A stretch of DNA of 64,000 bases, taken from positions 2,907,501 through 2,971,500 of the forward strand of contig NZ_CP047146.1 of NCBI RefSeq assembly GCF_009834125.1, read 5' to 3'. This document shows, one piece after another, positions 42,347 to 56,668 of the stretch (position 1 is the stretch's first letter; each line of letters starts with the position of its first letter). Position numbers and translations under genes: made by a program. The notes under the pieces are model-generated. The model was not told the origin of the DNA and did not search any database. It worked only from the letters and a program-made list of their open reading frames with translations. This DNA comes from Streptomyces sp. GS7. Its GTDB lineage: Bacteria; Actinomycetota; Actinomycetes; Streptomycetales; Streptomycetaceae.

Positions 42347-43240
42347 ATGCAGTACGCAGTGGGGGCCCCGCTGCCGCCGCCCCGCGGGCCGCTTCACACC
42401 CCCGGGGCCACCATGAGCTGGACACCCCACCCCGGGCAGCCCCTCCCGCCCGGCCCACCGCCCGCCCCCGCGGGTCCGCCGCCCGCCGCCCCGCCGGCTC
42501 CTGCGCCGGCCCCCGCACCGCCCGTGCACGGCGCCCCCGGGCCGGGCTGGCCCGCCCCCGCACCGCACCAGGCTCCGCCCACCCAGCACAGCACCGACAT
42601 CACCGGCCATATCCAGCTGCCCCCGGGCGCCCCGGTCCCGCTGCCCAGCCCGTCCGCCGGCACCGCCGCACCGGACGCCGCGCACGCCGCCGTCGCGGTG
42701 CTGCTGATCGGCCCGGCCGGCGCCGGCAAGACCAGCGTCGCGCGCCACTGGGCCGACACCCGGCGGGTGCCGACCGCGCACATCAGCCTGGACGACGTCC
42801 GTGAATGGGTCCGGTCCGGTTTCGCCGATCCGCAGTCGGGATGGAACGACAACTCCGAGGCGCAGTACCGCCTCGCCCGCCGCACCTGCGGCTTCGCGGC
42901 CCGCAACTTCCTCGCCAACGGCATCTCCTGCATCCTCGACGACGCGGTCTTCCCGGACCGCCCGGTCGTCGGCCTCGGTGGCTGGAAACGCCATGTGGGC
43001 CCCGGCCTGCTGCCGATCGTGCTGCTCCCGGGGCTGGAGATCGTCCTGGAGCGGAACGCCCGGCGCAGCGGCAACCGCCGGCTCTCCGACGAGGAGGTGG
43101 CCCGGATCCACGGCCGGATGGCCGGCTGGTACGGCTCCGGGCTGCCGATCATCGACAACTCCCAGCACGACGTCGCCACCACCGCCGGGATGCTCGACGA
43201 CGTCGTCGCCCGCAGTATCGCCAGCCCGCCCAGCTGGTAG
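42347..43240 (+). CDS. P-loop kinase-like ATPase with Pro-rich N-terminus
   Basis: A 297-residue protein. Residues ~1-110 are Pro/Ala-rich and probably disordered. From ~115 an AAA_33-type P-loop domain follows: Walker A GPAGAGKTS, then SLDDVREWVRSGFADPQSGWND, which resembles the substrate-Asp region of polynucleotide- or zeta-toxin-like kinases, and later VLERNARRSGNRRLSDEEVARIHGRM, a likely lid with Arg residues. The substrate is unknown. It is flanked by hairpins on both sides, so it is probably monocistronic. Confidence 0.75.
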   Translation: MQYAVGAPLPPPRGPLHTPGATMSWTPHPGQPLPPGPPPAPAGPPPAAPPAPAPAPAPPVHGAPGPGWPAPAPHQAPPTQHSTDITGHIQLPPGAPVPLPSPSAGTAAPDAAHAAVAVLLIGPAGAGKTSVARHWADTRRVPTAHISLDDVREWVRSGFADPQSGWNDNSEAQYRLARRTCGFAARNFLANGISCILDDAVFPDRPVVGLGGWKRHVGPGLLPIVLLPGLEIVLERNARRSGNRRLSDEEVARIHGRMAGWYGSGLPIIDNSQHDVATTAGMLDDVVARSIASPPSW

Positions 43241-43260
43241 TCCGCGGCCGGTACCCGGTC

Positions 43261-43293
43261 CCCCGGGCGGCCGTCTCGAACGGCCGCCCGGGG
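43261..43293 (+). terminator. Terminator after the P-loop kinase gene
   Basis: A perfect 14-bp stem (CCCCGGGCGGCCGT and complement) with a five-base CTCGA loop, 20 bases after the stop and 23 bases before the next start. Confidence 0.8.
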
Positions 43294-43315
43294 AGTGCGG
43301 TCGTACGCTGGCGAT

Positions 43316-44422
43316 ATGTCCGAGTTGTACGCGGTTCGACGCACGCGGCTGCGCGACCGCTGCGCCGCAACCGGAAGCTGTGCCGCCCTGATCTCGCGCC
43401 CCGCGAACGTCCGCTACCTCACCGGCTGCACACCCCCCGGTGCGGCGCTGCTGCTGGGGCCCGGCGATGACGTACTGCTCTGCGGCAGACCGCTGAGCGG
43501 CGACCCCTCCGAAGGGCGTCCCTCCGACGACGTACGGATCTCGGTGCTGCCCAGCCGCGGCGGCGATCCCGTCGTGGCCGCCGCGGACCTGGCCGCCAAA
43601 CAGGGCGTCCGCACCCTCGCCGTCGAGGAGCACCACCTCACCGTCTCCCGCCACCGGGCGCTCGCGCAGGTCGCCCCGCAGATGCGGCTCACCGATCTGG
43701 CCTGCGCCGTCGAGGCGCAGCGACTGGTCAAGGACGACGACGAGATCGCCTGCCTGCGGATCGCCGCCGAGATCAGCGACCAGGCCCTGGGCGAACTCCT
43801 GGAGTCGATCCTGGTCGGCCGGACCGAGCGGCATCTCGCGCTCGAACTGGAGCGCCGCCTGGTCGACCACGGCGCCGACGGCCCGGCATTCGCGACCTCC
43901 GTCGCGACCGGCCCGAACTCCGGCCGCGCCCGGCACCTGCCCACCGACCGCAGGGTGGAGGAGGGCGACTTCCTGACCGTCGGCCTGGGCGCGAACTACC
44001 GCGGCTACCGCTGCGAGATCGGCCGCACCTTCGTCATCGGCACCACCCCGGCGGACTGGCAGATCGAGCTGTACGATCTGGTCTTCGCCGCCCAGAAGGC
44101 GGGCCGGGAGGCGCTGGCGCCGGGTGTGGAGTGCCGCGAGGTGGACCGGGTGACCCGTCATCTGCTGGAGACGGCGGGGCACGGCGAGGGGCTCGGACCG
44201 TGGACCGGGCACGGCGTGGGACTCGAAATCGACGAGGACCCTCAGTTGGCACCTGCAGCCATGGGTAAACTGGACGCTTGCGTGCCGGTCACCGTCGAGC
44301 CGGGGGTTCACATCCCGGGCCGTGGGGGTGTCCGGATCGACGACACCCTCGTCGTCCGCCCCGAGGCGGACGGCGGACCCGAGCTACTCACGATCACGAC
44401 CAAGGAGCTGCTCGCCCTGTGA
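43316..44422 (+). CDS. M24-family (aminopeptidase P-like) protein with altered metal site
   Basis: A 368-residue protein with the creatinase N-terminal domain (~1-125) and a pita-bread M24 domain. It occupies the pepQ-like position directly before efp. The usual five metal ligands D, D, H, E, E read here as Gly223, Glu234, His299, Glu328 and Asp342: the first Asp lies in TVGLGANYRGYRCEIGRTF and is Gly, and the second is Glu. The usual second His in VHE is also Asp (EIDED). It is therefore probably not a standard dinuclear dipeptidase; it may be a mononuclear enzyme, or a non-enzymatic binding protein. ATG 43316 follows a weak site; an in-frame TTG at 43295 is the alternative. Confidence 0.85.
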   Translation: MSELYAVRRTRLRDRCAATGSCAALISRPANVRYLTGCTPPGAALLLGPGDDVLLCGRPLSGDPSEGRPSDDVRISVLPSRGGDPVVAAADLAAKQGVRTLAVEEHHLTVSRHRALAQVAPQMRLTDLACAVEAQRLVKDDDEIACLRIAAEISDQALGELLESILVGRTERHLALELERRLVDHGADGPAFATSVATGPNSGRARHLPTDRRVEEGDFLTVGLGANYRGYRCEIGRTFVIGTTPADWQIELYDLVFAAQKAGREALAPGVECREVDRVTRHLLETAGHGEGLGPWTGHGVGLEIDEDPQLAPAAMGKLDACVPVTVEPGVHIPGRGGVRIDDTLVVRPEADGGPELLTITTKELLAL

Positions 44423-44488
44423 GCCCGCGGGCTCGCTGCGCGCGGCTTCGAGGTTTCCACCACCTGTAGTCCAGGAGATTCCGCAACC

Positions 44489-45055
44489 GTGGCTTCCACG
44501 AACGACCTCAAGAACGGCATGGTGCTCAAGCTCGAAGGCGGCCAGCTCTGGTCCGTCGTCGAGTTCCAGCACGTCAAGCCCGGTAAGGGCCCGGCCTTCG
44601 TCCGCACCAAGCTCAAGCACGTGCTCTCCGGCAAGGTGGTGGACAAGACCTTCAACGCCGGCACCAAGGTCGAGACGGCGACCGTCGACAAGCGGGGCAT
44701 GCAGTTCTCGTACATGGACGGCGACTACTTCGTCTTCATGGACATGGACACCTACGACCAGCTGCACGTCGACCGCAAGGCCGTCGGCGACGCCGCCAAC
44801 TTCCTGATCGAGGGCTTCGAGGCCGTCGTCGCGCAGAACGAGGGCCAGGTGCTCTACGTCGAGCTGCCGGCCGCCGTCGAGCTGGTCATCCAGGAGACCG
44901 AGCCGGGCGTCCAGGGCGACCGCTCCACCGGCGGCACCAAGCCCGCCACGCTGGAGACCGGCTACGAGATCCAGGTCCCGCTCTTCATCACCACCGGTGA
45001 GAAGATCAAGGTCGACACCCGTACCGGCGACTACCTCGGCCGGGTGAACAGCTAA
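44489..45055 (+). CDS. efp: Translation elongation factor P
   Basis: A 188-residue three-domain factor that relieves ribosome stalling at polyproline. The tip loop is PGKGP (31-35) with Lys33 flanked by prolines on both sides, the subfamily for which function without the usual Lys modification has been reported in actinobacteria. In agreement, no epmA/epmB or rhamnosyltransferase gene is nearby. GTG 44489 follows AGGAG. nusB starts two bases after the stop. Confidence 0.97.
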   Translation: MASTNDLKNGMVLKLEGGQLWSVVEFQHVKPGKGPAFVRTKLKHVLSGKVVDKTFNAGTKVETATVDKRGMQFSYMDGDYFVFMDMDTYDQLHVDRKAVGDAANFLIEGFEAVVAQNEGQVLYVELPAAVELVIQETEPGVQGDRSTGGTKPATLETGYEIQVPLFITTGEKIKVDTRTGDYLGRVNS

Positions 45056-45057
45056 CC

Positions 45058-45492
45058 GTGGCTGCCCGTACCAAGGCCCGTAAGCGCGCCTTCCAGATCC
45101 TCTTCGAGGCCGACCAGCGCGGTGCCGATGTGCAGTCCGTGCTCGCGGACTGGATGCGTCACGCCCGGACCGATCCTCGGCAGCCGCCGGTGAACGAGTA
45201 CACCCTGGAGCTGGTCGAGGGCTACGCCGAGCATGTCGCACGCATCGACGAGCTGATCTCCACCTACGCCGTCGACTGGGACCTGGACCGGATGCCGGCG
45301 GCCGACCGCTCGATCCTGCGGCTCGGCGCCTACGAACTGCTCTGGGTGGACGGCACGCCGGACGCGGTGGCGATCGACGAGGCCGTGCAGCTCGCCAAGG
45401 AGTTCTCCACGGACGACTCCCCGGCCTTCGTCAACGGCCTGCTGGGCCGTCTCAAGGAGCTGAAGCCGGGACTGCGGCGCGAGACGCGCTAG
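45058..45492 (+). CDS. nusB: Transcription antitermination factor NusB
   Basis: A 144-residue all-helical RNA-binding protein that acts with NusE at boxA of rRNA leaders. The family motifs RKRAFQILFEADQRG, DRMPAADRSILRLGAYEL and AIDEAVQLAKEFSTDDSPAFVNGLLGRL are complete. It is co-transcribed with efp and ends at a perfect terminator. Confidence 0.96.
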   Translation: MAARTKARKRAFQILFEADQRGADVQSVLADWMRHARTDPRQPPVNEYTLELVEGYAEHVARIDELISTYAVDWDLDRMPAADRSILRLGAYELLWVDGTPDAVAIDEAVQLAKEFSTDDSPAFVNGLLGRLKELKPGLRRETR

Positions 45493-45511
45493 CGGCCGGC
45501 TGAGCCTCACG

Positions 45512-45549
45512 ACGGGCCCGGAGCGATGAAACCATCGCTCCGGGCCCGT
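45512..45549 (+). terminator. Terminator after nusB
   Basis: A perfect 17-bp stem (ACGGGCCCGGAGCGATG and complement) with an AAAC loop, 20 bases after the nusB stop. Confidence 0.88.
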
Positions 45550-45608
45550 CGCATGCCCGTACGGCGCCGTTCACGCCGTCCGCGCCGGCTGCTGCCCCGC
45601 AGACGACG

Positions 45609-45640
45609 ACCGCCGCCCCGGGAGAACCCGGAGCGGCGGT
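45609..45640 (-). terminator. Terminator of bldD
   Basis: Arms of 14 bases at 45609-45622 and 45627-45640 pair with one mismatch around an AGAA loop. It lies 35 bases beyond the bldD stop on the minus strand. Confidence 0.65.
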
Positions 45641-45674
45641 ACGTTTCTGCGTGTGAAGCGTGGGGCAGAGGTGG

Positions 45675-46175
45675 TCAGATCTCCTCGTGCTGCACGGCGC
45701 GGCGCGCGTCCGCGTCGAGCACACCCCAGCTGATCAGCTGCTCGGTGAGCACCGAGGGCGACTGGTCGTAGATCACCGCGAGGGTGCGGAGATCGTCCTG
45801 TCTGATCGAGAGGACCTTGCCGTTGTAGTCGCCGCGCTGGCTCTGGATGGTGGCGGCGTAGCGCTGGAGCGGGCCGGCCTTCTCCTGCGGGACATGGGCG
45901 AGGCGCTCCAGGTCCAGCACCAGCTTCGGCGGCGGCTCGGCAGCGCCGCCGGGCGTCGTGCCCGGGAGCAGCTCCTGCACCGGGACGCCGTAGAAGTCCG
46001 CCAGCTCGGCGAGGCGCTGCACGGTCACGGCACGGTCGCCGCGCTCGTAGGACCCCACCACCACGGCCTTCCAGCGGCCCTGGGACTTCTCCTCGACGCC
46101 GTGGAGAGAGAGGCCCTGCTGGGTACGGATGGCGCGGAGCTTGGCCCCGAGCTGTTTGGCGTATTCGCTGGACAT
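45675..46175 (-). CDS. bldD: Developmental master regulator BldD
   Basis: A 166-residue transcription factor that represses sporulation genes during vegetative growth when bound to tetrameric cyclic di-GMP. The N-terminal helix-turn-helix spans SSEYAKQLGAKLRAIRTQQGLSLHGVEEKS...YERGDRAVTVQRLAELADFY. The C-terminal domain has the cyclic di-GMP signature RGD (114-116), eight residues, then RQDD (125-128), at the same numbering as I recall for S. coelicolor BldD. ATG 46175 gives the known family start MSSEYAKQLG. An operator and promoter are visible upstream, indicating autorepression. Confidence 0.97.
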   Translation of the reverse strand: MSSEYAKQLGAKLRAIRTQQGLSLHGVEEKSQGRWKAVVVGSYERGDRAVTVQRLAELADFYGVPVQELLPGTTPGGAAEPPPKLVLDLERLAHVPQEKAGPLQRYAATIQSQRGDYNGKVLSIRQDDLRTLAVIYDQSPSVLTEQLISWGVLDADARRAVQHEEI

Positions 46176-46223
46176 AAAGCTCCCCAGACGGCTATATGGA
46201 CATGCGGCTCCGCCGCGTGGCTG

Positions 46224-46238
46224 GTAACTCACTGTGAG
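46224..46238 (-). promoter_or_regulatory. BldD operator in the bldD promoter
   Basis: GTAACTCACTGTGAG matches the BldD consensus nTnACnC(A/T)GnGTnAn with one mismatch at the central G. It overlaps the predicted -10 and start point of bldD, the position expected for autorepression. Confidence 0.75.
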
Positions 46239-46266
46239 GTTACGCAGCGTAATCTGACTTCGTCAA
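46237..46266 (-). promoter_or_regulatory. bldD promoter
   Basis: Read on the minus strand: TTGACG, 18 bases, TAACCT, a good HrdB-type promoter. Transcription would start near 46230, about 55 bases before the ATG, inside the BldD operator. Confidence 0.7.
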
Positions 46267-46287
46267 GCCGAATGGGGCAGACCATCA

Positions 46288-46318
46288 CCCGTCAGGGGGG
46301 TGCGCCGCCCCTGACGGG
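46288..46318. promoter_or_regulatory. Palindrome in the bldD-pyrR intergenic region
   Basis: Perfect 11-base arms (CCCGTCAGGGG and CCCCTGACGGG) around nine bases. It lies just upstream of a plausible pyrR -10 (TAGCCT, 46327-46332) and about 22 bases upstream of the bldD -35. It may be an operator for either gene, since it is probably not transcribed from the pyr promoter. Confidence 0.45.
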
Positions 46319-46351
46319 CCTCCTGATAGCCTGAACAACGTAATTCCGACG

Positions 46352-47036
<685 letters not shown>

Positions 47037-47129
47037 CGCACCGCGTACGGACCCGGTGACCCCGGGCCCGCACCCGTGCCCGCTCCACGGACATTCCCGT
47101 ACACCTCCCTCACCACCGGAGAAAACCGG

Positions 47130-48107
47130 ATGAAGCGCCACCTCATCTCGGCCGCCGATCTCACGCGGGACGACGCCGTGCTGATCCTCGACACCGCCGA
47201 GGAAATGGCCCGGGTCGTCGACCGGCCGATCAAGAAACTGCCCACCCTGCGCGGACGGACGGTCTGCAACCTCTTCTTCGAGGACTCGACCCGGACCCGG
47301 ATCTCGTTCGAGGCCGCCGAGAAGCGGCTGTCCGCGGACGTCATCAACTTCGCCGCCAAGGGGTCCAGCGTCTCCAAGGGCGAGTCCCTCAAGGACACCG
47401 CCCAGACCCTGGAGGCGATGGGCGTCGACGCCGTGGTCATCCGCCACAGCGCCTCCGGCGCCCCCTACCGGCTCGCCACCTCCGGCTGGATCGACGCCCC
47501 CGTCATCAACGCCGGCGACGGCACCCACCAGCACCCCACCCAGGCGCTGCTCGACGCCTTCACCATGCGCCGCCGGCTCATCGGCCCGGACGCCGGGCTC
47601 GGCCAGGACCTCGGCGGCAAGCGCGTCACCATCGTCGGCGATGTGCTGCACAGCCGCGTCGCGCGCTCCAACGTCGACCTGCTGCACACCCTCGGCGCCG
47701 AGGTCACCCTCGTCGCACCTCCCACCCTGGTGCCGGTCGGCGTCGAGACCTGGCCGTGCGAGGTGTCGTACGACCTCGACAGCGTGCTGCCGAAGTCCGA
47801 CGCCGTGATGATGCTGCGGGTGCAGCGCGAGCGCATGAACGCCGCGTTCTTCCCGACCGAGCGCGAGTACGCGCGCCGCTACGGCCTGGACGGCGACCGG
47901 ATGGCGCGGATGCCCGGGAGCGCCATCGTGATGCACCCCGGCCCGATGGTCCGCGGCATGGAGATCACCGCCGAGGTCGCCGACTCCGACCGCTGCACGG
48001 TCGTCGAGCAGGTGGCCAACGGCGTGTCCATCCGCATGGCCGTCCTGTACCTGCTGCTGGGCGGCAACGAGCCCGCCGTCACGAACCCCCGTACCGAGGA
48101 GAAGTAA
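47130..48107 (+). CDS. pyrB: Aspartate carbamoyltransferase catalytic subunit
   Basis: A 325-residue enzyme joining carbamoyl phosphate and aspartate. The carbamoyl-phosphate motif is [42 protein letters not shown] and MHPGPMVRG are all present. No pyrI regulatory gene follows. ATG 47130 was used; it is 93 bases after pyrR, the widest gap inside the operon before carB. Confidence 0.97.
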   Translation: MKRHLISAADLTRDDAVLILDTAEEMARVVDRPIKKLPTLRGRTVCNLFFEDSTRTRISFEAAEKRLSADVINFAAKGSSVSKGESLKDTAQTLEAMGVDAVVIRHSASGAPYRLATSGWIDAPVINAGDGTHQHPTQALLDAFTMRRRLIGPDAGLGQDLGGKRVTIVGDVLHSRVARSNVDLLHTLGAEVTLVAPPTLVPVGVETWPCEVSYDLDSVLPKSDAVMMLRVQRERMNAAFFPTEREYARRYGLDGDRMARMPGSAIVMHPGPMVRGMEITAEVADSDRCTVVEQVANGVSIRMAVLYLLLGGNEPAVTNPRTEEK

Positions 48108-48112
48108 GAGAC

Positions 48113-49408
48113 ATGAGCAAGATTCTGATCCGCGGTGCGAAGGTGCTCGGCGGCGAGCCGCAGGACGTCGTGATCACGGACGGGACCATCACGGCGGTCG
48201 GTACCGATCTGACCGTCTCCAGCGCCGAGGGCGCCCAGGTCATCGAGGCCGCCGGCAAGATCCTGCTGCCGGGCCTCGTCGACCTGCACACCCATCTGCG
48301 CGAGCCCGGCCGGGAGGACTCCGAGACCGTGCTGACCGGCACGCGGGCCGCCGCCTCCGGCGGCTACACGGCCGTGTTCGCCATGGCCAACACCTTCCCC
48401 GTCGCCGACACCGCCGGCGTCGTCGAGCAGGTCTACCGGCTCGGCAAGGAGCACGGCTACTGCGACGTGCAGCCCATCGGCGCCGTCACCGTCGGCCTGG
48501 AGGGCAGGAAGCTCGCCGAGCTGGGCGCCATGCACGAGTCCGCGGCCGGTGTCACCGTCTTCTCCGACGACGGCAAGTGCGTCGACGACGCCGTGATCAT
48601 GCGCCGTGCCCTGGAGTACGTGAAGGCGTTCGGCGGGGTCGTCGCGCAGCACGCCCAGGAGCCGCGGCTGACCGAGGGCGCCCAGATGAACGAGGGCGTC
48701 GTCTCGGCCGAGCTGGGGCTGGGCGGCTGGCCCGCGGTCGCCGAGGAGTCGATCATCGCCCGCGATGTGCTGCTCGCCGAGCACGTCGGGTCCCGGGTGC
48801 ACATCTGCCACCTGTCGACCGCCGGCAGCGTCGAGATCGTGCGCTGGGCCAAGTCCCGCGGCATCGACGTGACGGCCGAGGTCACCCCGCACCACCTGCT
48901 GCTCACCGACGAGATGGTGCGCACCTACAACCCCGTCTACAAGGTCAACCCGCCGCTGCGCACCGAGCGCGACGTCATGGCGCTGCGCGAGGCCCTCGCC
49001 GACGGCACCATCGACATCGTCGCCACCGACCACGCCCCGCACCCCCACGAGGACAAGGACTGCGAGTGGGCCGCGGCCGCCATGGGCATGGTGGGCCTGG
49101 AGACCGCGCTGTCCGTCGTCCAGCAGACGATGGTGGAGACCGGCCTGCTCACCTGGGCGGACGTCGCGGACCGGATGTCCTTCGCACCGGCCCGGATCGG
49201 CCGCGCCGCCGGCCACGGCCGCCCCATCTCGGCAGGCGAGCCCGCCAACCTCACGCTGGTCGATTCCGCTTACCGTGGAGAGGTGGACCCCGCGGGCTTC
49301 GCCTCCCGCAGCCGCAACACCCCCTACGAGGGCCGTGAGCTGCCGGGGCGCGTCACCCACACCTTCCTGCGGGGCCGCGCAACGGTCGTCGACGGGAAGC
49401 TGGCGTGA
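48113..49408 (+). CDS. pyrC: Dihydroorotase
   Basis: A 431-residue type I dihydroorotase of the amidohydrolase superfamily. Zinc motif HTHLREPG and Asp in ATDHAPH are intact, with [12 protein letters not shown] and [11 protein letters not shown] also typical. It begins five bases after pyrB and its TGA overlaps the GTG of the next gene. It forms dihydroorotate from carbamoyl aspartate. Confidence 0.97.
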   Translation: MSKILIRGAKVLGGEPQDVVITDGTITAVGTDLTVSSAEGAQVIEAAGKILLPGLVDLHTHLREPGREDSETVLTGTRAAASGGYTAVFAMANTFPVADTAGVVEQVYRLGKEHGYCDVQPIGAVTVGLEGRKLAELGAMHESAAGVTVFSDDGKCVDDAVIMRRALEYVKAFGGVVAQHAQEPRLTEGAQMNEGVVSAELGLGGWPAVAEESIIARDVLLAEHVGSRVHICHLSTAGSVEIVRWAKSRGIDVTAEVTPHHLLLTDEMVRTYNPVYKVNPPLRTERDVMALREALADGTIDIVATDHAPHPHEDKDCEWAAAAMGMVGLETALSVVQQTMVETGLLTWADVADRMSFAPARIGRAAGHGRPISAGEPANLTLVDSAYRGEVDPAGFASRSRNTPYEGRELPGRVTHTFLRGRATVVDGKLA

Positions 49409-49992
49409 CTCCTCCACTCATCCATCTGGCCGCAGCGCCGCACTCCGCCCCGGTCACCGACTGGGCCGCGCGGATCGCCTGGGTCGTCGGGCTCCTGGTC
49501 TTCGTCGCCTTCGTCTACTGGCTGATGCGCCAGGGCTGGAAGTGGCGCGGCACCCTCCAGGGCGATCTGCCCGAGCTGCCCACGGCGCCCGACGACGCGG
49601 GCGAGCCTCGGCTGGCCCTCAGCGGCCGCTACCACGGCTCGACCACCGCCGGGCAGTGGCTCGACCGGATCGTCGCCCGCGGCCTGGGCACCCGCAGCCG
49701 CGTCGAGCTGACCCTGACCGACCGGGGTCTGGGCGTCGTACGGCCGGGGGCCGAGGACTTCTTCGTCCCGACCGCCGCCCTGCGCGGCGCCCGCCTGGAC
49801 AAGGGCATCGCCGGCAAGGTCCTGACCGAAGGCGGCCTGCTGGTCGTCACGTGGGAGCACGGCGACAAGCAGATCGACTCCGGCTTCCGCTCCGACCGGG
49901 CCGGCGAGCACCCGGCCTGGGTCGAGGCCATCAACCAGCTCAGCAGCAGCCAGCACACCACCGAGCACACCGAAACGGAAGGCGCACGATGA
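49405..49992 (+). CDS. PH-like membrane protein of the pyr operon
   Basis: A 195-residue protein with one N-terminal membrane helix ([18 protein letters not shown], ~25-43) followed by a soluble domain with beta-strand pattern ([63 protein letters not shown]) that resembles the PH-like domain found at this locus in actinobacteria. It overlaps pyrC and carA by four bases each, so it is fully embedded in the operon. No enzymatic residues are visible. Its link to pyrimidine synthesis is unexplained; a membrane anchor or scaffold for the enzymes is a guess. Confidence 0.8.
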   Translation: MTPPLIHLAAAPHSAPVTDWAARIAWVVGLLVFVAFVYWLMRQGWKWRGTLQGDLPELPTAPDDAGEPRLALSGRYHGSTTAGQWLDRIVARGLGTRSRVELTLTDRGLGVVRPGAEDFFVPTAALRGARLDKGIAGKVLTEGGLLVVTWEHGDKQIDSGFRSDRAGEHPAWVEAINQLSSSQHTTEHTETEGAR

Positions 49993-51123
49993 CGACCTCC
50001 ACCAAGGGGACCGCCAAAATCCCCGCCGTACTCGTCCTGGAGGACGGCCGCACGTTCCGCGGCCGTGCCTACGGGGCCGTGGGGGAGACCTTCGGCGAGG
50101 CGGTGTTCTCCACCGGCATGACCGGCTATCAGGAGACGCTGACCGACCCCTCGTACCACCGCCAGGTCGTCATCATGACCGCCCCCCACGTCGGCAACAC
50201 CGGGGTGAACGACGAGGATCCGGAGTCCGCGCGGATCTGGGTCTCCGGCTACGTCGTCCGCGACCCCGCCCGCGTGCCGTCCAACTGGCGCTCCCGGCGC
50301 TCCCTCGACGAGGAGCTGCGCCACCAGGGCGTCGTCGGCATCAGCGGTATCGACACCCGTGCGCTCACCCGCCATCTGCGCGAGCGCGGCGCGATGCGGG
50401 TCGGCATCTTCTCCGGCAACGCGCTGCCCGACGCGGGCACGATGCTCGCCGAGGTGCGCCAGGCCCCCGAGATGCAGGGCGCGGACCTCTCCGCCCAGGT
50501 CGCCACCAAGGAGCCGTACGTCGTCCCGGCGATCGGTGCGAAGAAGTTCACCGTCGCCGCCGTCGACCTCGGCATCAAGGGCATGACCCCGCACCGGATG
50601 GCCGAGCGCGGCATCGAGGTGCACGTCCTGCCGGCCACCGCCACCGCCGAGGACGTCTACGCGGTCGACCCCGACGGCGTGTTCTTCTCCAACGGGCCGG
50701 GCGACCCGGCCACCGCCGACCACCCGGTCTCCGTGATGCGCGAGGTGCTCTCCCGCAGGACCCCGCTGTTCGGCATCTGCTTCGGCAACCAGATCCTGGG
50801 CCGGGCGCTGGGCTTCGGCACGTACAAGCTCAAGTACGGGCACCGCGGCATCAACCAGCCCGTCCAGGACCGTACGACGGGCAAGGTCGAGGTGACCGCG
50901 CACAACCACGGGTTCGCCGTGGACGCGCCGCTCGACAAGGTCTCCGACACCCCCTTCGGCCGCGCCGAGGTCTCCCACGTCTGCCTCAACGACAACGTGG
51001 TGGAGGGGCTCCAGCTCCTCGACCAGCCGGCCTTCAGCGTCCAGTACCACCCCGAAGCAGCCGCGGGTCCGCACGACGCCGCGTACCTCTTCGACCGCTT
51101 CGTTTCCCTGATGGAGGGCCAGC

Positions 51124-51131
<8 letters not shown>
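49989..51131 (+). CDS. carA: Carbamoyl phosphate synthase small (glutaminase) subunit
   Basis: A 380-residue glutamine amidotransferase subunit. The nucleophile Cys is in [16 protein letters not shown], with His/Glu in [12 protein letters not shown] and the NGPGDP turn. The N-terminal domain ([26 protein letters not shown]) is the CarA-specific part. It overlaps the PH-like gene by four bases and carB by eight. Confidence 0.97.
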
Positions 51132-54435
<3,304 letters not shown>

Positions 54436-54441
54436 GCCCGG

Positions 54442-54470
54442 GAGGGGGACACCACGGCGGTGTCCCCCTC
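54442..54470 (+). terminator. Hairpin between carB and pyrD
   Basis: Perfect 12-base arms (GAGGGGGACACC and complement) around five bases, seven bases after the carB stop. The pyrD start is 45 bases further on with no clear promoter, so it may be a partial terminator or mRNA 3'-end stabiliser within the operon. Confidence 0.6.
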
Positions 54471-54514
54471 TTCATGAGCCCACCCGAAACCACCCGCGGA
54501 AGGCCCGCCCCACC

Positions 54515-55620
<1,106 letters not shown>

Positions 55621-55624
<4 letters not shown>

Positions 55625-56463
55625 CGGCCCGCCCCGAGCCCTTCGGCGCCCGCCTCCGCCGCGCCATGGACGAGCGCGGCCCGCTCTGCGTCGGCATCGA
55701 CCCGCACGCCTCGCTGCTGGCCGACTGGGGCCTGAACGACGATGTCGCGGGCCTGGCCCGCTTCACCCGCACCGTCGTGGAGGCGCTGGGCGAGCAGGTC
55801 GCCGTCTTCAAGCCGCAGTCCGCGTTCTTCGAGCGCTTCGGCTCGCGCGGCGTCGCCGTCCTGGAGACCGCGGTCGAGGAGGCGCGCGAGCGCGGCGCGC
55901 TGATCCTCATGGACGCCAAGCGCGGCGACATCGGCTCCACGATGAGCGCCTACGCCGAGGCGTTCCTGCGCACGGACTCGCCGCTGTTCTCGGACGCGCT
56001 GACCGTCTCCCCGTACCTGGGCTACGGCTCGCTGCGGCCGGCCGTCGAGCTGGCGCGGGAGAGCGGCGCCGGGCTGTTCGTGCTCGGACTCACCTCGAAC
56101 CCGGAGGGCGCGGAGGTGCAGCGGGCGGTGCGCGAGGACGGCCGCACCGTCGCCGCCACGATGCTCGGCCACCTCGCCGCGGACAACGCCGGGCAGGCTC
56201 CTCTGGGGTCGTTCGGCGCGGTCGTCGGGGCCACCCTCGGCGATCTCTCCTCGTTCGATCTGGCGATCAACGGGCCGCTGCTGGCCCCCGGCATCGGAGC
56301 GCAGGGCGCCACCCCCGCCGACCTGCCCACCGTCTTCGGCGACACGGTCCGCAACGTGGTGCCGAGTGTCAGCCGGGGGGTGCTGCGGCACGGTCCGGAC
56401 ACCGCGGCGCTGCGCGCGGCGGCGGCCCGTTTCGCCGACGAAGTGCGGACAGCGGTCGGATAA
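55621..56463 (+). CDS. pyrF: Orotidine 5'-phosphate decarboxylase, type 2
   Basis: A 280-residue enzyme giving UMP. The type 2 signature LMDAKRGDIGSTMSAYAEA holds the catalytic Asp-Lys-Asp array, and LCVGIDPHASLL and FKPQSAFFERFG are conserved. It ends the operon at a canonical terminator. No pyrE gene is present in the window, so orotate phosphoribosyltransferase must be encoded elsewhere, as is usual in streptomycetes. Confidence 0.96.
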
Positions 56464-56485
56464 GGCGGTCATTTGGTCCCGAAAT

Positions 56486-56517
56486 GTCCTGGTCAGCAGA
56501 GTCTGACCAGGACTTTT
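56486..56517 (+). terminator. Terminator of the pyr operon
   Basis: A perfect 11-bp stem (GTCCTGGTCAG and complement), six-base loop and a TTTT tail, 23 bases after pyrF. It is the most classical intrinsic terminator in the window. Confidence 0.88.
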
Positions 56518-56529
56518 CGTCTGTTCTCG

Positions 56530-56558
56530 CTGACTCCGGCGCGATCGGCCGCTAGTCT
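56530..56558 (+). promoter_or_regulatory. Predicted promoter of mihF
   Basis: CTGACT, 17 bases, then TAGTCT, an HrdB-type pattern that starts right after the pyr terminator and lies 110 bases before the mihF start. Confidence 0.5.
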
Positions 56559-56668
56559 CCGTCGAGAGCACTGCACGTAAGCGCGTTGCTCGTTGCTCCG
56601 CTCATGCGGGGCGACTAGGTTCCACACCGGTCCGTATCCGACAGTTCGACATCCGAGGTGACGTAGGC

